NCBI GenBank assembly: GCA_029551285.1
Contig: JAKPFT010000079.1
Span: forward strand, 1-36,313
Direction of reading: 5' to 3'
Length of the DNA stretch: 36,313 nucleotides
Source of the DNA: a bacterium
Lineage (GTDB): Bacteria; Ratteibacteria; UBA8468; B48-G9; DSTR01
Shown: positions 16,728-24,442 of the stretch, in pieces
Layout: each line of letters opens with the position of its first letter
Position numbering within the stretch: position 1 is the stretch's first letter
Program-made: the position numbers and the translations under genes
Notes under the pieces: generated by a model
What the model was told of the DNA's origin: nothing
The model's input: only the letters and a program-made list of their open reading frames with translations
Databases searched by the model: none

Positions 16728-18026
16728 GTGAAGATTGTCCTGATTGGGGCCGGGAGCATGAGTTTTGGCCGCGGCCTCATCGCTGATGTGCTGGCCAGCC
16801 AGGAACTGGAAAAACTTGATGGAACCCTGGTGCTGGTGGATACCAGTGAAGAAAACCTCAACCTGATGCTGCGCTTTGCCCTGGCCTTGAAAGAGTTTCA
16901 CCAACGGAGAATTAACATTGAAGCCACCACGGAGAGAAAGACCGGCCTGGCTGGCGCCAACTATGTTATTACCTCGGTGGCGGCCCAGCGGTACCACTTC
17001 TGGCGCCAGGACTTTTTCCTGCCCCTGTCCTTTGGTTTCAAACACATTTACGGCGAAAATGGTGGTCCCGGCGCGGCTTTTCACACTTTGCGCAGTCTCA
17101 ACCTGATGGTGCCGATTGTTAAAGATATGGAAGAAATCTGTCCGCAGGCCTGGCTATTAAACTTCACCAACCCGGAAAGCAGAATCTGCCTGGCCATTAA
17201 AGAATTGACCCGTATCCGGGCCGTGGGACTGTGCCATGGTCCCGCCATGACCCTGACGTTTCTGGCCAGAACCCTTAACCTGCCGGAAGAAATGATTGAC
17301 CTTACGGTAGGCGGAATCAACCATTTTCACTGGGTAATGAGCCTGCGCCACCGGAAGGACGGAACTGACCTTTATCCGCTTCTCCGAAAAAAAATTGAAG
17401 GTGACCCCAAGTCACTTCCGCCTTTAACTTACCTTCTTTTCTCCTCTTTTGGCCTTCTACCCTTTCCCGCCGACAGCCATATTGGAGAATACATTCCTTA
17501 CGCCTACCAGGTCTGCGGTCCCTTCTCTGGCCTGCGGATGTTAGAAAGACCTCTGACCGATGAGAAAAACTCCGCCGTTACAGCCAGAAGCAACCTTGAG
17601 AAAGCCGCTGCTGGAGATAGAGAGATGCTCCGGCAACTGGCCGTGACCACCCGGGAAAACGCCGTCTCCATTATCGCCGGCCTAAAACTTAACCTGAAGA
17701 GGAGGGAACTCAGCGTCAATCTTCCCAATGAGAACCTGGCAGTAAGTAATCTCCCGGCGGAAGCCATAGTGGAAGTACCAGCCGTAGTTGACGGTGATGG
17801 TTTACACCCGGAGAAGGTCGGGCCTCTTCCGGAACCGATTGCTGCTTACTGCCGGCTCCAGCACACCATTCAGAAGTTGTTGGTGCGCGCCTATGCGGAA
17901 AGGTCTAAGGAACTGCTCTACCAAGCGCTCCTGCTGGAGCCCACCGTGGACGATGCCGACCGGTGCCGGCAGATGATGGAAGAGTTCTTCCGGCTTCAGG
18001 CAGGCTATCTCCCGGAGATGTCCTGA
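16728..18026 (+). CDS. GH4 family NAD/Mn-dependent glycosidase
   Basis: A 432-residue cytoplasmic enzyme, the normal length for GH4. This family cleaves glycosidic bonds by a redox-elimination mechanism with bound NAD+ and a divalent metal. Visible signatures are the Rossmann start IVLIGAGS (residues 3-10), NFTNPES (145-151), GLCHGP with Cys169-His170, and GGINHFHW with His199. Cys169 and His199 are the expected metal ligands. The CHGP active-site tetrad differs from the CHSV of classical alpha-galactosidases, so alpha-galactosidase, alpha-glucuronidase or a related specificity all remain possible. It starts with GTG. It is transcribed alone, divergently from the GH2-like operon and convergently with the LamG gene at 18035, with 8 bp between the stops. 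It would act on imported oligosaccharides. Confidence 0.93.
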   Translation: MKIVLIGAGSMSFGRGLIADVLASQELEKLDGTLVLVDTSEENLNLMLRFALALKEFHQRRINIEATTERKTGLAGANYVITSVAAQRYHFWRQDFFLPLSFGFKHIYGENGGPGAAFHTLRSLNLMVPIVKDMEEICPQAWLLNFTNPESRICLAIKELTRIRAVGLCHGPAMTLTFLARTLNLPEEMIDLTVGGINHFHWVMSLRHRKDGTDLYPLLRKKIEGDPKSLPPLTYLLFSSFGLLPFPADSHIGEYIPYAYQVCGPFSGLRMLERPLTDEKNSAVTARSNLEKAAAGDREMLRQLAVTTRENAVSIIAGLKLNLKRRELSVNLPNENLAVSNLPAEAIVEVPAVVDGDGLHPEKVGPLPEPIAAYCRLQHTIQKLLVRAYAERSKELLYQALLLEPTVDDADRCRQMMEEFFRLQAGYLPEMS

Positions 18027-18034
18027 AAAACCTT

Positions 18035-18799
18035 TCATCCTTCGTTGAATAGTTGCTTCACCTGGTCAGCAGTTAAGGCTCCCCGGTAAAGACGCAGGGA
18101 ATCCATTGCACCCTTAAAATACCAGTTGGGGTAGCCGTAGCCGCCAATACCGATGGCGGCTTTCTTGGTCATGTCGGCCAGGTTCCGGACAAAAGAAACT
18201 TCCCCGTCAACTTTACCATCAACATAAAATCTCAGCGCATCATTACTCTTCACCGTCAGCACCACATGGTGCCAGAGGCCATCGTTAACTACCTGCCGGG
18301 CCGCCAGGGCTATGGTCGGACCCGTGCCATCGTTGAGCATTAACCTCGGTTTGCCTTTGTCCAGATGAACCACCCAGTAAGGCGCGGTGGTTGTTTTGAG
18401 AAGAATCAGGCCTGAAGTTTCCACCGTCTTTATCCAGACACTGATAGAAAAGTCACTTTTGCCCGTTTCTATGGCTTCGGAATAGGGCACGGTGATGTAC
18501 CTTTTGTCTTCATCCCCGCCGAACAGGTACGCCTGGCCTGTTTTTCCAGGAACCCGGTGCTCAGCCAGCCAGGGTTTGCCGTCTTTAGCCATGGCCGTCG
18601 TCGCTACAGCAGCCACTGTTTTTCCCCATTTCGTTTCCTGGGTACCGGAAGAAGCGGCAAAAACACCGGACCCGTTACCGCTGATGGGCTCTTCAAAATC
18701 AATCTTCAGCATCAGTTTAGCCCCTTCTCCACCTTCCTGCGCGACAGTACTACCCGCAAGAAACAATGCCGTCAGAACTACCAGAAACCAGTACTTCAT
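18035..18799 (-). CDS. Secreted LamG/concanavalin A-like protein
   Basis: A 254-residue protein starting at the ATG at 18799. That start is favoured by a very strong GAGGAGG site (18811-18805) and by the signal peptide beginning there (MKYWFLVVLTALFLAGSTVA). After a short linker comes one LamG jelly-roll with the usual landmarks: LMLKIDFEE at the start, FSISVWIKT, LWHHVVLTV, RFYVDGKVDG and the terminal MDSLRLYRGALT. No catalytic residues are visible, so a carbohydrate-binding or accessory role is likely. The ATG overlaps the stop of the large GH123-like gene by 4 bp. It closes that operon just as the LamG gene at 873-1625 closes the first operon. Confidence 0.9.
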   Translation of the reverse strand: MKYWFLVVLTALFLAGSTVAQEGGEGAKLMLKIDFEEPISGNGSGVFAASSGTQETKWGKTVAAVATTAMAKDGKPWLAEHRVPGKTGQAYLFGGDEDKRYITVPYSEAIETGKSDFSISVWIKTVETSGLILLKTTTAPYWVVHLDKGKPRLMLNDGTGPTIALAARQVVNDGLWHHVVLTVKSNDALRFYVDGKVDGEVSFVRNLADMTKKAAIGIGGYGYPNWYFKGAMDSLRLYRGALTADQVKQLFNEG

Positions 18800-21792
18800 C
18801 TTCCCCTCCTCGTCGTGGACAAAAGTTTTCCCCACCGAATAATGAGCTTTGCTACCTTTTCCCGGGTCTTCTCAATCATCTCCGGAGAATCCGTAAACTT
18901 CCGCGGCGAAGCCACCGCTTCTTCCGGCACCTTCAGCAGGCTCTGGCTTTCCTTCATCAACTCTTCCGGCACAGCCACGCCTGCTTTCTTTGCTTCTTCC
19001 ATCAGTTTTCCTAACAGGTAAAGGTATTCCCAGTCTTCCACGCCGTCGCGGATGTTGACGGCCCTCAAACCGGGCAACAGCCCCTGCGGACCAGGATAGA
19101 AAAACAGAGCATCACCCACATAGTCGGTGCCGTCAAAGGGCACCGGCCATTCCGGATGAACGAAGAAATCCCTTACTGGCCGCTGGTTGAGCTGGCTGTA
19201 GTCTCTGGAAGTGCCCCAGTAAATGCTTGACCAGTAGAGGAAACCGGTGATGCGGTACTTCCAGTTAATCCAGAACTGGGTTCTCACTTCCAGACCCGGC
19301 CGGTTAAGGGTGAAGGTGGGAAAGGGGACTTTGTAGAGACACTGATAAAGCCAGACTTCGTCACCGGGCTGGTAATTCTCAGGCTGGAACTGCCGCAGTT
19401 GCGGAACCCAGGTGTCAATAAATCCGTCCACGCCCATACCCTTGTAAGTTCCGGCTCCGTAAATGCGGGCAAAAGGCACCGCCTCCCTGACAGCCGCGGC
19501 TGCCTTTTTCAGCGCCTGCCGGGCTGGCTCATTCCAGGGTTCGTCAATCACATCGCAGTAGATTTCTTCCCGGGTAAACCATCCCCTTTCTAAAACATAT
19601 TCGGTGACTTCCTTTAAGAATTTCCGGGTCAACTGCTCCGGAGAGGTGACCAGGATAGTCACTTTTTCTCCGTTGTCCCGCCGGACCGCCGTAATCTTTT
19701 CAAACTGATGGACCAGACTCTGGTAATGATTGGTGAAGGAAATGTTGATAAAGTTTAGGCCGTGTTCTGTGGCGGCCTTCAGATAAGGCTCCAGTCCGCG
19801 GAAATCAAAGGTCAGCTCGCCGTCGTTTTCCAGGTAAATGACCACATTTCTCATCACCGTCGGAAGCTGTGGATAGGCTGCCAGTCGGTACTGGCCCATT
19901 ACTTCCATACAGGAGCGGAAAAACTCCGGTGTCAGCGGCTGCCGGTAGATAGCGGCGATATGGTGTTCGGAAAACCAGAAGTCCATCCTGAAGGGCGAGC
20001 GCTCCGGCAGAGAAAAGGGAAAAACTTCCACCACCAGGTCCAGTTTCTGAACAGGTTTCCCTTCAGGGGTGTCAAAGGAAAGAGAACCCCGGTAAGTTCC
20101 GGCCGGCTGATTTCTCTCCGCGTGGACAGTCAGAAGAATCACCTCAGGCTCGTCCTTGAGGTCTAGCGAGTTGACCGGGAAAAGCGGGTCTGGCCAGTAG
20201 CCGCCCCTGGTCCCTACCGGTGCCTCCTTAATCCTCAGGTAGCCAACCCGATGAAAGGAAATCTGACTGGCTGGTAGTATCTGCTGGCCGCTGACCAGGT
20301 CACTGGTTTTGACCAGTACCTGGACGGGAGTATCTATCACCGGCAAGAGCACCAGCTGCCGGCTTTCTGACTCCCCGCCTGCCAGAGAAATTTTCACGTT
20401 TTCAGTTAATCTGGCTGCCACCGGCTCATCCTGGAAAATTTTCACCCCGCTGTACTCTTCCGCCACAGCAAACACCGCGCCTGGCCGCTGGCTTTTCTGT
20501 AGCCAAACTGAGGGCCTGATTCTCCGGGTGTAAATCTTCCTGAAGGAAAAAAGGTTCTTTTCCAGAGCCATCGCTTCGGCAATTGTAGACTGGTTAACCC
20601 CGGTTTTTCCCACCTCAGCGTAAAGTTTCTCCAGCTCAGCCTTCAAACCTGCCCATGTTTTCTGCCACTGCGCCCGGCCAGCCGTACCCGGCTTCACCTG
20701 CTGGAGGCACCGACTTATTTCCTGTTGAATTTCCTTGAATTCTCTGACCCTGTCCGGCAGGGGATAGATCTCAAAACCAACTGCGCCGGTAAAAATGGCC
20801 ACCGGAACTGAAGGTAGATAAACCGAACAACTAAGCCTGTGGAAGCCGGCCTGCTGAATAATATACGGCAGTTTGAGTCTGGCCTGACTCTGCCCTCTCA
20901 AAACCAACTTTTCCCTGGCCACATCTTTTTCTTCCACGGCAGGCCTGGCGGCTGGCTGGCTCAGCCGCAAAACAACTTCCAGCTCAAGGCTGTTTCCGGA
21001 AGGGTTATCCAGTTCCAGCGTTAGTTCGTTCTTGCCGGCCAGGAGAGAGCCAGGGTCAACCAGCCTGATGCGCGGGTCAGTGGCAGTTCTGCCCTGAAAG
21101 AGGAAACTGCCAAAGGCAGATTCATTGCCAAACAGGGTCGGAGAGTAGCTCCAGGTGCTGAATTCTGAAAAAGGCCTTTCCGCCCGGCAGATGTTCACCT
21201 TCCAGCACTCCCCGGGATTAGCCGTTCCGGCAAAATTGCCCCGTTCGGCCAGGCAGGCAAAGGGCAGGCAAACTTCTGCCTGCCAGCCTTCTTCAGTCAC
21301 CCGGGTGGCCACCTGCCAATTTCCACTCCAGGAAACGCTGCTGGCACTGGAACTGTCCCACCGGGCACCGTTGGGATTGAAGGCCAGGTGATAGACCGGC
21401 GCTTTCTCCCCTGGTTTGACAAAAATCTCTATCAGGTCGCCTGACCATTCTAAGGGAGCATCGCCATAGCCTTCTTCACCAGGAGTGCTCCGGTTGATTT
21501 TTTCTACGGCTGCTTCCCGGGCGCTAATACCTAAAAAGATGGCTTCTGCGTTGTAGAAAACCTGCACCAGCGTTGGCTGGGTCGCCAGGGTGGGTTTTTC
21601 CGCCTTTCCTCTTCCCACCAGCCAGAAGCCTTCCAGCCGGGCCGCTTTCTGCCAGACAGCTTCTGCCATCTGGCCATCCAGCAGAACTGTTTCTGCAAAG
21701 AATGGAATGAAAGCCCGCGCCGGTTTGATGGTTTCTGCGCTCACCGTTACCGCCAGAACTGCCAGACCAAGCAGCATCCATATTCTTCCCAT
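18796..21792 (-). CDS. Secreted GH123/DUF4091-like enzyme with CBM9-like domain
   Basis: A 998-residue secreted protein. The ATG at 21792 has GGAGG 4 nt upstream and begins the signal peptide (MGRIWMLLGLAVLAVTVSAE). An upstream in-frame stretch to 21897 lies inside the neighbouring gene. Residues about 25-235 form a CBM9/DOMON-like domain (VLLDGQMAEAVWQKA, then WSGDLIEIFV). After a helical linker comes a beta-sandwich (about 440-595), then a DUF4091/GH123-type barrel (about 600-960). That barrel contains YCDVIDEPWN with Asp750-Glu751, and the family-typical ending NIRDGVEDWEYL is present. In GH123, adjacent Asp and Glu support substrate-assisted cleavage of N-acetylgalactosaminides. A hexosaminidase-like activity is thus plausible but unproved. 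It is the middle gene of the 23167-18035 operon. Confidence 0.88.
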   Translation of the reverse strand: MGRIWMLLGLAVLAVTVSAETIKPARAFIPFFAETVLLDGQMAEAVWQKAARLEGFWLVGRGKAEKPTLATQPTLVQVFYNAEAIFLGISAREAAVEKINRSTPGEEGYGDAPLEWSGDLIEIFVKPGEKAPVYHLAFNPNGARWDSSSASSVSWSGNWQVATRVTEEGWQAEVCLPFACLAERGNFAGTANPGECWKVNICRAERPFSEFSTWSYSPTLFGNESAFGSFLFQGRTATDPRIRLVDPGSLLAGKNELTLELDNPSGNSLELEVVLRLSQPAARPAVEEKDVAREKLVLRGQSQARLKLPYIIQQAGFHRLSCSVYLPSVPVAIFTGAVGFEIYPLPDRVREFKEIQQEISRCLQQVKPGTAGRAQWQKTWAGLKAELEKLYAEVGKTGVNQSTIAEAMALEKNLFSFRKIYTRRIRPSVWLQKSQRPGAVFAVAEEYSGVKIFQDEPVAARLTENVKISLAGGESESRQLVLLPVIDTPVQVLVKTSDLVSGQQILPASQISFHRVGYLRIKEAPVGTRGGYWPDPLFPVNSLDLKDEPEVILLTVHAERNQPAGTYRGSLSFDTPEGKPVQKLDLVVEVFPFSLPERSPFRMDFWFSEHHIAAIYRQPLTPEFFRSCMEVMGQYRLAAYPQLPTVMRNVVIYLENDGELTFDFRGLEPYLKAATEHGLNFINISFTNHYQSLVHQFEKITAVRRDNGEKVTILVTSPEQLTRKFLKEVTEYVLERGWFTREEIYCDVIDEPWNEPARQALKKAAAAVREAVPFARIYGAGTYKGMGVDGFIDTWVPQLRQFQPENYQPGDEVWLYQCLYKVPFPTFTLNRPGLEVRTQFWINWKYRITGFLYWSSIYWGTSRDYSQLNQRPVRDFFVHPEWPVPFDGTDYVGDALFFYPGPQGLLPGLRAVNIRDGVEDWEYLYLLGKLMEEAKKAGVAVPEELMKESQSLLKVPEEAVASPRKFTDSPEMIEKTREKVAKLIIRWGKLLSTTRRGR

Positions 21793-21841
21793 CCGTCCTC
21801 CATTGTCATCAGCAATGATACCACCTGTCTGGTGTTCACGG

Positions 21842-23167
21842 TTATTTGACCAGCAAGGGTTCAGCCAGAACAAGATTGTTGTTGATACCTCTGACACCTT
21901 CCCTGGACCGGGTAATGAACTCCAACAACCCGCCGGAAGTGACCGTCAGGTTTATCTCCACAGCAGGCTGGTTCCTGTTCAGTAACTGCTTTATCTCTCT
22001 TTTTCCACGGAACCTGACTTCTAACTCCACCTGGCCTTCTTTTCCCAGACTGGAATGCAGCCCGAAATATCCGTGGAACTTTCTGAAGACCCTTTTCGGA
22101 ACCGCATAGGTCAGCACTGACTCCCGATGAGTCCCCAGGCCAATTCCCTCAGAAAACCTTCGTTCCCTCATCTTCCCGCCGGTTTTCAACATCAACGCCA
22201 GGGGATGTTTTTTCCCGTCAGGCCCGAGGCTGTAATTGCGCACCAGGGTATTAAAACGGTAAGGTGCCGCGGCATGACGCGGATAGTTTATCGGTTTCAA
22301 CTCTGTTAGAGATACCCGGGCTAACTGTTTTAACCCGGAGTTGCTGAAATGAGAAGTGGCCACACAGTAAATGGTGGTAATCACATCACAGGTCAGTTCG
22401 GCCACTGAAAGAGCAATAGACCGGCGGATTTCTCGCTCCGCCAGTTTATCTCCGCGGTAGCAGGCTTGAACAAGCGGCACCAGCCTTTTCCGGTTGAGAC
22501 TTTTGACCTGGCGGTACCGCTGGTAAAGATGAAAACAGACCTCTTCCACACCGGTTCCCAGAAGACGGGGTCTGTATTCCGAAAGGGTTATCTCCGGACA
22601 TTCTTCCTTTAACAGAGAAGTTGGTGTCGCCAGACAGTTAGGTGGTTTCGGCAGCAGTTCATCAAGAATCCACTGAGAACAGCCTTCCTCTCCTTCCAGG
22701 GAATGGAAAAAGCCGCACTGGTCCTGGAGAACATGAAAGAGCCCACCTGTGCCGATGAGGCCGTCGCGCTTTTTCCCTTGGTTTAACCAGGTGAGAATTC
22801 TGGTCAGGTACTGGTGAAAACCGCGGTCCACAAACCGCCACTTCTCCGTGGAGTCTGATTGCCAGGAGCCACTTCCTTCGTAAACATCAGTGTCCACCGG
22901 GAAGTAATGGAAGAGCCGACCCTGATTGTTCAGCCCGTATCTCACCTTCCGGTCCGAAGGATAGGGAATAATCACCATGTACTTTGACATTTCTTTCTTT
23001 TCCTCCGGACTGGCCCCGCAGTAGTAATCCGGGTCACCTTTTTGAAGCAGGGCTTTCAACTCTTCCCTGGATAAGCCCTCAATCTCCCAGAAGATTTTCT
23101 CCCTCCGGGGTAAAGCCTCAAGAACCGTGTAAGTCGTCTGGTGAACCATATCCTCGCTCTCAGCCAT
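21842..23167 (-). CDS. Zn-phospholipase C/S1-P1-like protein with NPCBM domain
   Basis: A 441-residue protein beginning at the ATG at 23167 (GAGG 3 nt upstream). ATG at 23149 is an alternative, and a TTG at 23242 would overlap the divergent gene. The N-terminal part is mainly helical and carries FHVLQDQCGFFH, giving His145, Asp149 and His155. This HxxxDxxxxxH spacing is the zinc-binding signature of zinc-dependent phospholipase C and S1/P1 nucleases. The usual later HxxxE pair is not obvious. The last ~110 residues look like an NPCBM/GH98-associated beta domain, with FHGYFGLH, VELEVRFRGKRE and NNNLVLAEPLL. I see no signal peptide, which is odd for both domain types. It is the first gene of the operon, 49 bp ahead of the GH123-like gene. 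The substrate is unknown. Confidence 0.72.
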   Translation of the reverse strand: MAESEDMVHQTTYTVLEALPRREKIFWEIEGLSREELKALLQKGDPDYYCGASPEEKKEMSKYMVIIPYPSDRKVRYGLNNQGRLFHYFPVDTDVYEGSGSWQSDSTEKWRFVDRGFHQYLTRILTWLNQGKKRDGLIGTGGLFHVLQDQCGFFHSLEGEEGCSQWILDELLPKPPNCLATPTSLLKEECPEITLSEYRPRLLGTGVEEVCFHLYQRYRQVKSLNRKRLVPLVQACYRGDKLAEREIRRSIALSVAELTCDVITTIYCVATSHFSNSGLKQLARVSLTELKPINYPRHAAAPYRFNTLVRNYSLGPDGKKHPLALMLKTGGKMRERRFSEGIGLGTHRESVLTYAVPKRVFRKFHGYFGLHSSLGKEGQVELEVRFRGKREIKQLLNRNQPAVEINLTVTSGGLLEFITRSREGVRGINNNLVLAEPLLVK

Positions 23168-23174
23168 CAGCCTC

Positions 23175-23204
23175 TTTACTTTAAGTGACGGCCTGGCATA
23201 AAAT
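23175..23204 (+). promoter_or_regulatory. Possible promoter for the 23231-27183 operon
   Basis: TTTACT (23175-23180) and TAAAAT (23199-23204) are 18 nt apart. Transcription would start near 23211, giving a leader of about 20 nt that contains the GAGG site at 23219-23222. Confidence 0.4.
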
Positions 23205-23230
23205 ACTACTCCGAAAATGAGGTTCAGGCA

Positions 23231-24442
23231 ATGATTGACCAACTCAAAGAAAGGTTAAGACTGGCGGTAGTCTGGATAACAGAGATTGCCCAGGTTAAAA
23301 CTGAAACCCTGCCTGAAGGCGTCACCGCCCGGCACAAACATTCCTTCTGGAAAGGTTGTCTCAAGGGAGAATACTCTGTTGCCCGGAAAAAATGGTGGTT
23401 TTTCTGCCCGGTCTGGCACACCGGCCAGGCCCTGAAAGCACTCTGTCTGGCGCAGCCCTTCCTGAATTCAGAGAAAGTTACCCTGGCCGGCAGGCTCTGC
23501 GCCGACTTTCTCCTGGCTAACACTGTTGAGGAAGGCGCTGATGCCGGGCTGCTTCTGGCTTACGAAGACGATGCTGACCAGGTCAACACCTCAGCCATCC
23601 TGGAAGCCCTTGATGGCTGGTTATACTTTTTCCGGCTTACCGGCGAGAGAAAATATCTATCCGCCGCAGTGAAAGCCGCTGACTGGGTCGCCCGAAAGGC
23701 TTACCTGAAAGGAGAAGGACTTTTCCTTGACTGTTACGACCCGGCCAGAAAAGAATTTATCCCCTCCCGTTTTGGAGTGAAGGGCAGGCCTCTTCTTGAC
23801 GACGCCATCTTTCTGAAGATGTATTCGCTTACCGGAGAAAAACTTTACCGGCAAATTTTTCTGGAAACCGCAGAGCGGCTTCTTCAGGACGAGGACCCGG
23901 TTGGCAACTGGGTGGACTATCCGCCAGCCAGCCGGCCGCGGGGCAGCATTCATCCCCGACACGCGTACTGGTGGGGTCGGCCTTTTCTGTCAGCCTACCG
24001 GGAGACAGGTAAGGAGAAATACTTAGCCTGCGCGCAACGTTCAGCCGGGTGGTATCAGAAAGCCATGCGCGCCGACGGCGGTCTTTTCCGAAACACTTAC
24101 CTTGACTTTAACACCGCCAGTTTTGGCCACGCCACTTCCGGTGTGGCCTGTGCGGTGATTCTCTGGCTGGAAACCGACCTTGCGGTAAACCAGCCCTGTT
24201 TTGCGCCTCAGGTGGAAAAAGCCGTGGGCTATCTTCTCCGAATGCAGTTTCTCACGCCCTCAGACCCCAATCTAACCGGATGCATCCTGGAAAAGGTTAT
24301 GCCGCCTGACGGCACCGACGCTTCTCCCTACCACATCCGGGACTTAGGCACCATCTTTTTTGTCCAGGCCCTGGCGAAGTTGCTGGCTGCCTCCAGCCAC
24401 AAACCAGACTGGTATCCTTTTCTTACCAGGGGCAAAACATGA
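23231..24442 (+). CDS. Cytoplasmic (alpha/alpha)6-barrel glycosidase-like protein
   Basis: A 403-residue protein without a signal peptide; the ATG has GAGG 8 nt upstream. The sequence shows repeated helical hairpins of the six-hairpin glycosidase type, for example ILEALDGWLYFFRLTGERKY, LLDDAIFLKMYSLTGEKLY and HAYWWGRPFLSAYRETGKEK. These resemble unsaturated uronyl hydrolases (GH88/GH105) and related (alpha/alpha)6 enzymes. Candidate acidic residues are in YEDDADQVNTS and PLLDDAIF, but I cannot name a catalytic pair with confidence. It overlaps the next gene by 4 bp (ATGA), so the two are probably co-translated. The fold is likely, but the exact family and substrate are open. Confidence 0.75.
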   Translation: MIDQLKERLRLAVVWITEIAQVKTETLPEGVTARHKHSFWKGCLKGEYSVARKKWWFFCPVWHTGQALKALCLAQPFLNSEKVTLAGRLCADFLLANTVEEGADAGLLLAYEDDADQVNTSAILEALDGWLYFFRLTGERKYLSAAVKAADWVARKAYLKGEGLFLDCYDPARKEFIPSRFGVKGRPLLDDAIFLKMYSLTGEKLYRQIFLETAERLLQDEDPVGNWVDYPPASRPRGSIHPRHAYWWGRPFLSAYRETGKEKYLACAQRSAGWYQKAMRADGGLFRNTYLDFNTASFGHATSGVACAVILWLETDLAVNQPCFAPQVEKAVGYLLRMQFLTPSDPNLTGCILEKVMPPDGTDASPYHIRDLGTIFFVQALAKLLAASSHKPDWYPFLTRGKT

